DNA of 25,960 nucleotides, taken from NCBI GenBank assembly GCA_910579015.1, contig CAJTRO010000049.1, positions 1 through 25,960 of the forward strand. Direction: 5' to 3'. The DNA comes from an uncultured Dorea sp. Lineage in GTDB: Bacteria > Bacillota_A > Clostridia > Lachnospirales > Lachnospiraceae. Shown here one piece after another: positions 7,182-15,342 of this stretch. The number at the start of each line of letters is the position of its first letter. Position 1 is the stretch's first letter. A program made the position numbers and the translations under genes. The notes beneath the pieces are model-generated. The model saw nothing but the letters and a program-made list of their open reading frames with translations, was not told where the DNA came from and ran no database searches.

Positions 7182-7540
7182 AGACTCACCTCCATAGATT
7201 GATTTGATTATATCCTAATTTACTCCTGTTTGACAAGAGCACGCACGTTTTGGCAGTGCCCACCCACATAGAGCAGAGCTGTCTTTTGCGAGGGGCCAAA
7301 GCCCGGTGAACAAACTGCTTGGAGATATCCGTTCACATTTATTCCCGCAAGCAACGAGCCAAGCGGACATGCTTGTATGCACATTTGACTCTTACAATAT
7401 TCCTAATGGAAAATCTAAAGTGTTTGCTTTGAAATGGCGTGCTGTTTGCGTGCTATAGATTGTGTGTGTTTGTAGGAAATATACAAATAGAAACCACAAT
7501 ATTTGTACATAATATGGGAATTTCAAAATCTTGAAAATAA
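7182..7540. other. Long upstream region of the iol operon
   Basis: About 360 bases between the acetyltransferase relic and the iol promoter. It holds outlying copies of the promoter's repeat motif: GCACGCA at 7239-7245, and two reversed copies, GCGTGC (7437-7442) and TGCGTGC (7447-7453), about one helical turn apart. A short frame from GTG 7306 to TAG 7458 (about 50 codons, containing SHLFPQATSQADMLVCTF) looks protein-like but has no ribosome binding site and was not recognised. A 12-base repeat, TCTTACAATATT, occurs at 7390-7401 and again at 6576-6587, on either side of the acetyltransferase relic. Confidence 0.5.
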
Positions 7541-7623
7541 TACTTGAAATTTTCGTACACGCGTGCTATTGTATAGACATCAAATAAACACGCAATAAAG
7601 CACGCAAATAAAAATAGCACGCA
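7541..7623 (+). promoter_or_regulatory. Promoter and operator array of iolCDBA
   Basis: The -35 is TTGAAA (7544-7549) and the -10 is TATTGT (7567-7572), 17 bases apart. The spacer contains the palindrome CACGCGTG (7558-7565). Downstream lie three direct CACGCA copies, at 7589, 7601 and 7618. The same layout recurs at 22473-22558 with identical distances for the palindrome and the first two repeats. The palindrome would be covered by RNA polymerase, so a protein bound there would repress. A LacI-type or other iol repressor encoded elsewhere is the likely reader (inference). Confidence 0.75.
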
Positions 7624-7642
7624 GAGAATGGAGGAAGCAAAG

Positions 7643-8677
7643 ATGAAATATGTAGAGTTCGATTCATCCAGACCGATGGATCTGGTATTGTTGGGAAGGG
7701 TGGCAATTGATTTCAACCCGGCTTACAACGACCAGGTGAAGGAAGAGTTCAAGCCATTAAAGAAGGTACATATGTTTGAGAAGTTTGTGGGAGGTTCACC
7801 GGCGAATATTGCAGTAGGCGTTACCCGCCACGGCATGAAGGCAGGCTTCCTTGGCAAGGTATCCGACGATCAGTTCGGAGATTATGTAGTGGATTATTTT
7901 GACGAGCAGGGAATCGACACTTCACACATCACCAGATGCACCAACGGTGAGAAGTTAGGGCTTACATTTACCGAGATGTTATCTCCGAAGGAGAGCAGTA
8001 TCCTGATGTACCGCAACTGCATCGCTGACTTACAGCTCCATGTGGACGACATCGACGAAGAGTACATCAAGAATGCGAAGGCTATCCTGATCTCCGGTAC
8101 GGCTCTTTCGGAGAGCCCGTCAAGGGAGGCGGCGATCAAGGCAGTGATGCTGGCGAAGAAGAATGACACGAAGGTGATCTTCGATATCGATTACAGGGAA
8201 TACAATTGGAAGAACAGTGATGAGATCTCTATCTACTATTCTATCGTAGCGAAGGAAGCGGACATCATCATGGGCTCCAGAGAAGAGTTTGACCTGACGG
8301 AGAAATTAATCAAACCAGGCATGACAGACGAGGAGAGTGCGGCGCTGTGGCAAGGGTACAATGCGAAGATCGTTGTGATCAAGCATGGTATGAAGGGATC
8401 GACGGCATACACCTGCGACGGACAGAAGTTCAGCATCAAACCGTTCCCGGTAACGGCGAGAAAAGGCTTTGGCGGCGGCGACGGATATGGTTCTGGTTTC
8501 TTATATGGATTGTATCAGGGATGGGAGATCATCGACTGTCTGGAATTCGGTTCTGCGGAAGCATCTATGATGGTAAGAAGCAACAATTGTTCCGATTCCC
8601 TTCCGGGACCGGATGCGGTGCACGCATTTATTAAGGAAGAGAAAGAACAGTTCGGCGAGATGATCGCAAGAGTATAG
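7643..8677 (+). CDS. iolC: 5-dehydro-2-deoxygluconokinase
   Basis: A PfkB-family sugar kinase that phosphorylates 2-deoxy-5-keto-gluconate, the ring-opened product of inositol breakdown, in the cytosol. 344 residues. The N-terminal PfkB motif is GGSPANIAVGVTRHG, and the C-terminal ATP/catalytic motif is GFGGGDGYGSGF with the catalytic base Asp280 (GGGD where many relatives have GAGD). The start is ATG 7643, eight or nine bases after GGAGG. The ATG at 7628 overlaps that site and is rejected. First gene of the iol operon, directly behind the CACGC promoter. The family call rests on the motifs and on the iolD, iolB and iolA neighbours. Confidence 0.93.
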   Translation: MKYVEFDSSRPMDLVLLGRVAIDFNPAYNDQVKEEFKPLKKVHMFEKFVGGSPANIAVGVTRHGMKAGFLGKVSDDQFGDYVVDYFDEQGIDTSHITRCTNGEKLGLTFTEMLSPKESSILMYRNCIADLQLHVDDIDEEYIKNAKAILISGTALSESPSREAAIKAVMLAKKNDTKVIFDIDYREYNWKNSDEISIYYSIVAKEADIIMGSREEFDLTEKLIKPGMTDEESAALWQGYNAKIVVIKHGMKGSTAYTCDGQKFSIKPFPVTARKGFGGGDGYGSGFLYGLYQGWEIIDCLEFGSAEASMMVRSNNCSDSLPGPDAVHAFIKEEKEQFGEMIARV

Positions 8678-8869
8678 AGAGTGTGAGGAATAATCCTGAA
8701 CTAGTGAGATGTTGGAGAAGTTAAGTGATAGATCTGTGATCGGACAGGAGATAGGTAGTTAAAAATCAAGATCTGTCGGAAGATAGAGCAGATTAATATA
8801 TTAGAACAAATCAGAGTTTAGGACAGATTAATATTTGGAATAGAAAGAGATAGAAGGAGAGGAAAAGAG
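8678..8869. other. iolC-iolD spacer with short degenerate repeats
   Basis: A purine-rich 192-base gap without an ORF. CAGATTAATAT occurs at 8789-8799 and 8824-8834, and AGATCTGT with similar surroundings occurs twice (about 8731-8738 and 8769-8776). No terminator with a T-run and no clear promoter is seen. It ends in the iolD ribosome binding site AAGGAGAGG. It may be an mRNA processing or stability segment, or mere decay. Confidence 0.4.
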
Positions 8870-10801
8870 ATGGTTAAAACAGTAAGAATGACCGTAGCAC
8901 AGGCAATTGTGAAGTTCCTGGATAACCAGTATGTTTCCATGGACGGCAAGGAGACAAAGTTTGTAGAAGGATTCTTCACCATATTCGGGCATGGTATCGC
9001 AGTAGGATTAGGAGAAGCGCTCGACTCAAATCCAGGGAACTTAAGAGTTCTCCAGGGAAGGAACGAGCAGGGCATGTGCCATGTGGCAACAGCATTTGCG
9101 AAGCAGAGCAACCGCAGAAGGATCATCCCTTGTGCATCTTCTGTAGGCCCCGGCGCGGCGAATATGGTAACGGCATGTGCCACCGCAACGGTAAATAACA
9201 TTCCGCTTCTGGTGTTCCCGGCGGATACCTTTGCATCACGCCAGCCAGATCCGGTGCTTCAGCAGTTAGAGCAGAGCAACAGCCTTGCAACGACCACCAA
9301 CGACGCGTTCAAGCCAGTCTGCAAATACTGGGACAGGATCACAAGACCGGAGATGATCATGACGGCGCTCATCAATGCCATGCGTGTCCTGACGGATCCG
9401 GCGGAGACGGGAGCCTGCTGTATCGGGCTTTGCCAGGATGTAGAGGGCGAGTCCTATGATTTCCCGGAATATTTCTTCGAGAAGAGAGTGCACAGGATCA
9501 CAAGACCGGCAGCGGTAGAAGAGGAATTAGAAGACATTGCCGAGATCATTGCGGGAGCGAAGAAACCGCTGGTGATCGTAGGAGGCGGAGTACGCTTCTC
9601 AGAGGCAGGAGAGGTTGTAGAGCAGTTCTGTGAGGAATTCAAGATTCCGTTCGGAGAGAGCCAGGGAGGAAAGAGCGCATGTAAGTCAAGCCATCCATAC
9701 TGCCTGGGCGGAATCGGTGTGACCGGTACATATGCATCCAACGTGATCGCAAAGGACGCGGACGTAGTGATCGCCATTGGTTCCAGACTGTCTGATTTTA
9801 CGACCAGCTCCAAGTGGCTGTTTAAAGATGAGAATGTGAAATTCGTTACTATTAATAATTCCAGATACCACGCATATAAGATGGATGCTGTGAAGGCTGT
9901 GGGCGACGCGAAGGCGACGGTAACGGCGCTGTCAGAGAAGCTTCGCGCCAGAGGTTATGTATCTGCCTACGCAGGCGAGATCGAGGAGGCCAAGGGCGCA
10001 TGGGATAAGGAGATGGCAAGACTTGGCGCCATCGAGTACACCGGGGACGACTTCGAGCCGATGATCAAGGCAAGAGATCCAAGGACGATCCCGGAATTCG
10101 TGAAGCTTACAGACGGAAAGATCACACAGACGGCTGCGCTTGCGGCGATCCGCAGAGTCATCGACGAGGATGCAACGATCATCACGGCAGGCGGTTCCCT
10201 TCCAAGCTGTATGCAGAGGGTATGGACCACAGATAAGCGCGGCGGTTATCATGCAGAATATGGATATTCCTGTATGGGATACGAGGTGGCGGCAACTCTC
10301 GGCGTGAAGTTTGCGGAGCCGGACAATGAAGTCTACTGTGTAGTAGGAGATTCCAGCTTCCAGATGCTCCACAGCGAGATCATGACCATCATGCAGGAGC
10401 GGAAGAAGGTAAATATCCTGGTATTCGATAACTGTGGATTCGGCTGTATCAACAATCTGGAGATGAACCACGGAATCGGAAGCCTTGCGACAGAGTTCCG
10501 TTACACGGACGGCAAGAAGCCTTGCGGAGATCTGATTCCGGTTGACTATGCCAAGGTTGCAGAAGGTTACGGCCTTAAGTCCTATACCTGTAAGACCATT
10601 GCTGAACTGGAAGCGGCGCTTGAAGATGCGAAGAAGCAGGAGATCGCTTGTCTCTTCGATCTGAAGGTCATTCCAAAGACCATGACGGACGGATATGAGT
10701 CCTGGTGGAACGTGGGCCTTGCGGATGTATCGGAGAAGGAGTCTGTCAGAGCAGCATGGGAAGGTGTTAAGACAGGCAGAGAAGCAGCCAGAGATTATTA
10801 A
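8870..10801 (+). CDS. iolD: 3D-(3,5/4)-trihydroxycyclohexane-1,2-dione hydrolase
   Basis: A thiamine-diphosphate enzyme that hydrolyses the cyclic dione to 5-deoxy-glucuronate, opening the inositol ring. 643 residues, the normal length. Three regions are visible: the N-terminal pyrimidine-binding domain (FVEGFFTIFGHGIAVGLGEA, then GRNEQGMCHVATAFAK), a central Rossmann-like domain (KKPLVIVGGGVRFSEA, DVVIAIGSRLSDFTT), and the C-terminal cofactor domain with GDSSFQMLHSE (Gly493-Asp494) and FDNCGFGCINN, the Mg-diphosphate motif. The start ATG follows AAGGAGAGG. The dehydratase (iolE) that makes its substrate and the inositol dehydrogenase (iolG) are not in the window. Confidence 0.95.
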   Translation: MVKTVRMTVAQAIVKFLDNQYVSMDGKETKFVEGFFTIFGHGIAVGLGEALDSNPGNLRVLQGRNEQGMCHVATAFAKQSNRRRIIPCASSVGPGAANMVTACATATVNNIPLLVFPADTFASRQPDPVLQQLEQSNSLATTTNDAFKPVCKYWDRITRPEMIMTALINAMRVLTDPAETGACCIGLCQDVEGESYDFPEYFFEKRVHRITRPAAVEEELEDIAEIIAGAKKPLVIVGGGVRFSEAGEVVEQFCEEFKIPFGESQGGKSACKSSHPYCLGGIGVTGTYASNVIAKDADVVIAIGSRLSDFTTSSKWLFKDENVKFVTINNSRYHAYKMDAVKAVGDAKATVTALSEKLRARGYVSAYAGEIEEAKGAWDKEMARLGAIEYTGDDFEPMIKARDPRTIPEFVKLTDGKITQTAALAAIRRVIDEDATIITAGGSLPSCMQRVWTTDKRGGYHAEYGYSCMGYEVAATLGVKFAEPDNEVYCVVGDSSFQMLHSEIMTIMQERKKVNILVFDNCGFGCINNLEMNHGIGSLATEFRYTDGKKPCGDLIPVDYAKVAEGYGLKSYTCKTIAELEAALEDAKKQEIACLFDLKVIPKTMTDGYESWWNVGLADVSEKESVRAAWEGVKTGREAARDY

Positions 10802-10842
10802 GATCAGCAGGCAGGAAAATATAGAAGGAGGCATGGCATCAG

Positions 10843-11628
10843 ATGAGCAAAGTATTTGGCTATCCAGAGTTTGATGATAAGGGCGAGATGATCCTTACCA
10901 CTTATGACAATGAATATAAAGCAATGATGATGGATATCCGTGTATATCGGATGAAAGCGGGCGAAGTAAGGAAGTTTCAGAGAGACGGAGAAGAGACTGC
11001 GGTCCTTCTCCTGTCAGGAGATCTTAACTTCGCATGGGAAGATAAGAAGGAGACCGTTACCAGAAAGGACGTATTTACAGAAGGACCATGGTGCGTTCAT
11101 GTAAGTACGGGCGTGGAAGTGGAAGTGACAGCCAACGCCGAGACCGAGATCCTGGTACAGTGCACGCACAATGACAAGACATTTGCAAGCCGGCTGTATG
11201 CCCCAGAGGATGCTCCGTGGGGATACTCAAGCGTAGGCAAATTCGGCAACGTGGCAAAGCGCCGCGTGAATACCATCTTTGACCATGACATTTCACCGGA
11301 ATCCAACATGGTACTTGGCGAGGTCTTGAATGACAGAGGAAACTGGTCTGGGTATCTTCCGCACAGACATCCGCAGCCGGAGACGTACCTGTTCAAATTT
11401 GACCGGCCGGAAGGTTTCGGAGCAAGCTTCGTGGGCGATCAGGTATTTAAGAGCGTGAACAACAGCTTTTCTGCGATACCAGGCGGAGAGCTTCATCCGC
11501 AGGCTGTTGCGCCGGGATTCCAGATGTATACCTGCTGGATGATCCGCCATATCGACGGTAATCCGTGGCTTCAGACGGACCGCTGCGAGGATGAGAGATA
11601 TACATGGATGCATGACGCGAATTTCTGA
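10843..11628 (+). CDS. iolB: 5-deoxy-glucuronate isomerase
   Basis: A bicupin metalloenzyme that isomerises 5-deoxy-glucuronate to 2-deoxy-5-keto-gluconate, between iolD and iolC in the pathway. 261 residues, close to the family's usual 260-270. The C-terminal cupin carries the metal-binding stretch SGYLPHRHPQPETYLFKF, and PGGELHPQAVAPGFQMYTCW supplies a further His; WMIRHIDGNPW closes the domain. It lies 41 bases after iolD behind AGAAGGAGG, so it is in the same transcript. The following 241 bases to iolA have no ORF. Confidence 0.93.
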   Translation: MSKVFGYPEFDDKGEMILTTYDNEYKAMMMDIRVYRMKAGEVRKFQRDGEETAVLLLSGDLNFAWEDKKETVTRKDVFTEGPWCVHVSTGVEVEVTANAETEILVQCTHNDKTFASRLYAPEDAPWGYSSVGKFGNVAKRRVNTIFDHDISPESNMVLGEVLNDRGNWSGYLPHRHPQPETYLFKFDRPEGFGASFVGDQVFKSVNNSFSAIPGGELHPQAVAPGFQMYTCWMIRHIDGNPWLQTDRCEDERYTWMHDANF

Positions 11629-11869
11629 TGTACGGATGTATGTATGAAGCAATACGCAGAAGGTAAATGCACCGGGATACCCGTATAGCTGGAAAATTAA
11701 GATACAAAAAGAGATACGATTCATAATTATGAGGATTTTCTAAAAGAATTTCAGAAGGTGGAAATCTTTGAAGGGTAGTACAATATTGATTCAGATTATA
11801 CCGGGAACAGAAATTATTTGTGATTGAAAATGTATAAAAATATAAAATATCATATAAAGGAGAACAAGC
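11629..11869. other. iolB-iolA spacer
   Basis: 241 AT-rich bases without an ORF. An imperfect inverted repeat lies around 11745-11773 (AAAGAATTTC against GAAATCTTT) but has no T-run. No convincing promoter with correct distance to a leader is seen. The end carries the iolA ribosome binding site AAAGGAG. Confidence 0.35.
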
Positions 11870-13390
11870 ATGGAAAAATTAAAAGTATTTATCAACGGCG
11901 AATTTGTAGAATCCAAGACAGACGTGTGGTATGACCTCCACAATCCGTCTACCGGAGAGATCACCGGACAGGCTCCCTGCTGTACGACAGAAGAGGTAGA
12001 GGCTGCGGTTCAGGCTGCAAAGGCTGCATTCCCGGGATGGAGCGGCACTCCTGCGATCAAGAGAGCGCAGATCATGTACAAGATCCGCGAACTGATCATC
12101 CGCGACTATGAGGAACTGACCTACACGGTAGCAGAAGAGAACGGCAAGACCTGGGGCGAGGCTGACGGCGACGTTGCTAAGGCGAAGGAAGGAACAGAGC
12201 TTGCAACACAGGTTACGTCTCTGATGATGGGCGAATCCATGATGGATGCTTCCCGCGGATACGACACTGTAAAATACCGCGAGCCGCTCGGCGTATTTGC
12301 AGGGATCGCACCTGTAAACTTCCCGGCTATGATCCCGTTTGGATGGATGGCTCCTACCTGTATCGCAACCGGTAATACCATGGTGCTTAAGGCGGCTTCC
12401 CTGACACCAAGGACGGCGCTTAAGCTTGCCGCGATCTACAAGGAAGCAGGCGTGCCGGACGGCGTTATCAACGTGATCACCTGCTCAAGGAACGAGGTTG
12501 ACCTGCTCCTGAACCATAAGGACATCAGAGGAATTTCTTTCGTAGGTTCTACTCCGGTAGGCAAGTCCGTTTACCAGAGAGGCGCGGCGAACGGCAAGCG
12601 TGTGCAGGCTCTCTGCCAGGCGAAGAATCACGCGCTGGTAATGGCAGACTGTGCGCTTGAGAGAACCGTTGCAGGCGTGATCAACTCTGCGTTTGGATGT
12701 GCAGGACAGAGATGTATGGCGCTTAGCTGTATCGTCGTTGAGGAAGCCATTGCAGACAAATTTGTTGAAGAGCTTGTAAGACAGGCAAAACAGGTGATCC
12801 CGACCAAGGCTTATGACAGGTCCCACGCAAAGGGCGTGAAGACCATCGGACCGATCACATATGAGAAGCATTATCAGGAAGTGCTCCGCGATATCCAGAA
12901 GGGAATCGACGAAGGCGCGAAGCTGGTACTTGACGGACGTAACCCGGAATTGCCGGAAGATATGAAGAACGGTTACTTTGTGGCTCCGACGATCTTCGAT
13001 CACGTGACACAGGAGATGAGCATCGGACGTGAGGAGATCTTTGCTCCGGTCCTTACTGTAAAACGCTGCAAAGACTTTGAAGAAGGTCTTGCTATGATGA
13101 ATGAGAATCCATATGCAAATGGTTCCGTGATCTATACGCAGAGCGGATACTTTGCACGTCAGTTCACGAGATATACGGACGGCGGTATGGTCGGCGTAAA
13201 CGTAGGCGTTCCGGTTCCGATCGGATTCTTCCCATTCTCCGGCCACAAGGATTCCTTCTTCGGAGATCTTCACTGTCTGGGCAAGGATGCTTACCGCTTC
13301 TTTACCGAGTCAAAGACCGTGACCACACACTGGTTCGACGAGGAAGAGAAGAAGACCATCGAAGTGTCTACATGGGACGGAACGATCTAA
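11870..13390 (+). CDS. iolA: Methylmalonate/malonate-semialdehyde dehydrogenase (CoA-acylating)
   Basis: An aldehyde dehydrogenase of the MmsA/IolA group, which converts malonate semialdehyde from the IolJ step to acetyl-CoA and CO2 with NAD. 506 residues. The cofactor region runs through APVNFPAMIPFGWMAP and GISFVGSTPVGKSVYQRGA. The catalytic Cys282 is in FGCAGQRCMA, and KNHALVMADC stands where hydrolytic relatives have their Glu, as expected for the CoA-dependent type. The C-terminus has IFAPVLTV and FPFSGHKDSFFGDLH. The start ATG lies behind AAAGGAGAA. It is followed by a long hairpin, so it is the last gene of the first iol transcript. Confidence 0.93.
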   Translation: MEKLKVFINGEFVESKTDVWYDLHNPSTGEITGQAPCCTTEEVEAAVQAAKAAFPGWSGTPAIKRAQIMYKIRELIIRDYEELTYTVAEENGKTWGEADGDVAKAKEGTELATQVTSLMMGESMMDASRGYDTVKYREPLGVFAGIAPVNFPAMIPFGWMAPTCIATGNTMVLKAASLTPRTALKLAAIYKEAGVPDGVINVITCSRNEVDLLLNHKDIRGISFVGSTPVGKSVYQRGAANGKRVQALCQAKNHALVMADCALERTVAGVINSAFGCAGQRCMALSCIVVEEAIADKFVEELVRQAKQVIPTKAYDRSHAKGVKTIGPITYEKHYQEVLRDIQKGIDEGAKLVLDGRNPELPEDMKNGYFVAPTIFDHVTQEMSIGREEIFAPVLTVKRCKDFEEGLAMMNENPYANGSVIYTQSGYFARQFTRYTDGGMVGVNVGVPVPIGFFPFSGHKDSFFGDLHCLGKDAYRFFTESKTVTTHWFDEEEKKTIEVSTWDGTI

Positions 13391-13415
13391 ATAAAAAATA
13401 ATCAGTATTTATTTT

Positions 13416-13511
13416 GGGCTGTTGCGAGATGCAGTTTATACACAATATACGTGTAATATTATTACAAATAGTATTCCGTATATGAGTATAACGGTTATTT
13501 CGTGGCAGCCC
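13416..13511 (+). terminator. Long terminator-like hairpin after iolA
   Basis: GGGCTGTTGCGA (13416-13427) pairs with TCGTGGCAGCCC (13500-13511) including three G-U pairs. Inside, GTTTATAC/GTATAAC and ATATACG/CGTATAT continue the stem, and GTAATATTATTAC caps it. TTTT follows. The 96-base structure is longer than a usual terminator, so it could also be a small palindromic element that came to serve as one. Confidence 0.55.
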
Positions 13512-13581
13512 TTTTAAATTTGGAAGGTTTGCATAAAAAAATGCAGTAAAAATTGGACATTTTGTTGGAATTTTCAAAAGA

Positions 13582-13606
13582 TTAAATGTCAACATTTGAC
13601 ATTTAA
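13582..13606. promoter_or_regulatory. Perfect 11-bp inverted repeat, likely GntR operator
   Basis: TTAAATGTCAA and TTGACATTTAA are perfect inverted arms around CAT. The right arm contains the -35 TTGACA (13596-13601) of the gntR promoter, whose -10 is TAAAAT (13619-13624) after 17 bases. Binding here would block the promoter, which suggests autorepression. The sequence is unrelated to the CACGC motif of the iol promoters. Confidence 0.65.
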
Positions 13607-13647
13607 CATATGGTCTGTTAAAATATAGACATTATATTCTTGTCTAT
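13596..13647 (+). promoter_or_regulatory. gntR-dpp promoter with second inverted repeat
   Basis: TTGACA (13596-13601), 17 bases and TAAAAT (13619-13624) form a good sigma-70 promoter. ATAGACA (13625-13631) and TGTCTAT (13641-13647) form an inverted repeat over the expected transcription start. Together with the upstream palindrome this gives two candidate operators flanking the promoter core. Confidence 0.65.
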
Positions 13648-13669
13648 CTAAAGAAGGGAATGGGAATTT

Positions 13670-14359
13670 ATGGAAAGTACAAGCAAGCTTGCGGTCTCAA
13701 GAAAAACACTGCATGAACAGTTGGCTGATATCCTGCGGGAGAAGATCCTGCGTGCAGAGATTCTTCCAGGGGAGAAGATCAATGAAAAAGAGATCGCCCA
13801 GAGGTATCAGGTCAGCAGAGGACCGGTACGGGAAGCGCTGCGCCAGATAGAAGAGGAAGGTCTTGTCACGTATGCTTCTCAGAAAGGCTGTGTGGTGAAG
13901 GCTCTGACTTATGAAGAGATGTCGGAGGCATATCTGCTCCGCTCTACACTGGAATGCCTGGCCGTGAAGATTTTCGACGGAAAGATGTCGCAGGAAGGTC
14001 TTATCAAGTTACAGCAGGCGATTGATGATATCGAAGAGAATGCGAAGAAGAGAGAATTGTATGAGATCATATCGGCAGATGAGAGATTTCATTCCACGAT
14101 CGTGGAGGAGTCGGGCTGTGACAGGCTTTATAAGATGTGGAAGTCTTTGCGTGGATCGAATACGGCAACCTATTATACGATGAAATCTGAGGATTTGATG
14201 CCTTACGATGTGCTGGGCAGGAATCATCAGTACATTCTGGATCTTTTCCGGAAACAGATGGATGTAGATACGATCGTCCGGGAGATTGACCTGCATTATT
14301 CCGTCGTGCCGCAGACTTTGTATCAGGCGACTCATAAGGGTAAGATCCCCCCAAAATAA
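13670..14359 (+). CDS. GntR-family regulator, FadR/FCD type
   Basis: 229 residues. The N-terminal winged helix (about 11-75) has the typical text LREKILRAEILPGEKINEKE, then YQVSRGPVREALRQIEEEGL. The C-terminal all-helical FCD ligand domain starts at YEEMSEAYLLRSTLECLAVK, with a metal/ligand-site pattern including DERFHSTIVEESG. A dimeric DNA-binding protein expected to release DNA when it binds a small acid or peptide-derived ligand. A GAAGGGAATGGGA stretch precedes ATG 13670. Only 31 bases separate it from dppB, so it is the first gene of the dpp transcript, and the palindromes in its promoter point to control of its own operon. Confidence 0.88.
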   Translation: MESTSKLAVSRKTLHEQLADILREKILRAEILPGEKINEKEIAQRYQVSRGPVREALRQIEEEGLVTYASQKGCVVKALTYEEMSEAYLLRSTLECLAVKIFDGKMSQEGLIKLQQAIDDIEENAKKRELYEIISADERFHSTIVEESGCDRLYKMWKSLRGSNTATYYTMKSEDLMPYDVLGRNHQYILDLFRKQMDVDTIVREIDLHYSVVPQTLYQATHKGKIPPK

Positions 14360-14393
14360 AATATAAAACAAAAAAACGAGAGGAGATGATATG

Positions 14394-15329
14394 ATGGTTA
14401 AATTTATTGGAAAAAGAGTGGCTTACGCGGTTCTTACATTATTTCTTATTACGACAGCCACATTCTTCCTGGTTGCCGCTGCGCCGGGAGATCCAATCGC
14501 CGCAAAGGTAGGACAGATGCCTGAGCAGGCACAGGAGATCATTAATGAGAAATATGGATTCGATAAGCCGGTAACCACAAGGTACATCATGTACATGAAA
14601 AACCTGCTTACAACGGGAGATTTTGGAGAATCCATAGTCTACACAGGTAAGTCGGCGAATGACATTATTAAGGACAATACGCTGGTGTCGGCAAAGATCG
14701 GCCTGATGGCATTAGTATTTCAGGTGGTGATAGGCGTCCTGCTTGGAATGATTTCTGCACTGAACAGAGGAAAGCCTGTGGATCACATGATCCGCGTGCT
14801 GGTTGTTCTTGCTATATGCGTGCCAAGCTTTGTATTTGCCTCGCTGCTCCAGTATTTTCTGGCATTTAAGTGGAAACTGGTTCCGGTATTCGGATGGGGG
14901 GAACTCAGACACTATGTGCTTCCGGTGGCGGCGTATGCGATCGGCGGGATCGCATCCTACACAAAGTATATGAGGAGCAGTACCTTATCAGTGATCGGAG
15001 AGGACTATATCGTTACGGCGAAGGCGAAGGGCTGCGGCAAGGGAAGGGTGGTCAGGAAGCATGTGCTTCGTAATTCCATGATCCCGATTGTGACGATGAT
15101 AGGGCCGGCTCTGGCAGGGATTTTTGGCGGTTCTTTTATCATTGAAAAGATGTTCTCGATTCCGGGGCTTGGATTTTATTATGTAAAAGCTGTATCTGAT
15201 AACGACTATACGATGGTGATCGGCCTGACAATTTTCTTTGCATTATTATTTGTAGCTTCATTGATTGTAGTGGATATTTTATACGGCATTGTAGATCCGA
15301 GGATTCGTGTCGCAAAAGGCAGTAAGTAA
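14394..15329 (+). CDS. dppB: Dipeptide/oligopeptide ABC transporter permease (DppB type)
   Basis: An integral membrane subunit of a peptide/nickel-type importer. Two ATGs stand in tandem at 14391 and 14394; the second has the better distance (eight bases) to AGGAG (14381-14385). About 311 residues with an N-terminal membrane segment (VAYAVLTLFLITTATFFLVA), the long extracytoplasmic loop, and five further segments. The cytoplasmic EAA loop that docks the ATPase reads YIVTAKAKGCGKGRVVRKHV. LPVAAYAIGGIASYTKYMRS and the end DILYGIVDPRIR are typical of DppB. Substrate specificity cannot be read. Confidence 0.9.
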   Translation: MVKFIGKRVAYAVLTLFLITTATFFLVAAAPGDPIAAKVGQMPEQAQEIINEKYGFDKPVTTRYIMYMKNLLTTGDFGESIVYTGKSANDIIKDNTLVSAKIGLMALVFQVVIGVLLGMISALNRGKPVDHMIRVLVVLAICVPSFVFASLLQYFLAFKWKLVPVFGWGELRHYVLPVAAYAIGGIASYTKYMRSSTLSVIGEDYIVTAKAKGCGKGRVVRKHVLRNSMIPIVTMIGPALAGIFGGSFIIEKMFSIPGLGFYYVKAVSDNDYTMVIGLTIFFALLFVASLIVVDILYGIVDPRIRVAKGSK

Positions 15330-15342
15330 GCGGAGGGTAGAG

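Noticed and set aside
7558..7623. CACGCAA repeats as a CRISPR-like array
   Set aside because: Repeats are only 6-8 bases, spacing is 12-17 bases, and the same set stands in a second promoter. They fit operator half-sites.
7628..7642. Earlier ATG for iolC
   Set aside because: It overlaps the GGAGG that serves the ATG at 7643, and the family begins near the later start.
8789..8834. CAGATTAATAT direct repeats in the iolC-iolD gap as an operator
   Set aside because: The repeat is not palindromic, not at a promoter and not shared with other control regions. Kept only as a description of the spacer.
9932..10834. Long minus-strand ORF of about 300 codons
   Set aside because: It lies wholly opposite iolD, whose thiamine-diphosphate motifs are clear, and has no recognisable domain. 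It is a shadow of the codon pattern. The same applies to minus-strand frames at 12485-13273, 22238-23185 and 25082-25867.
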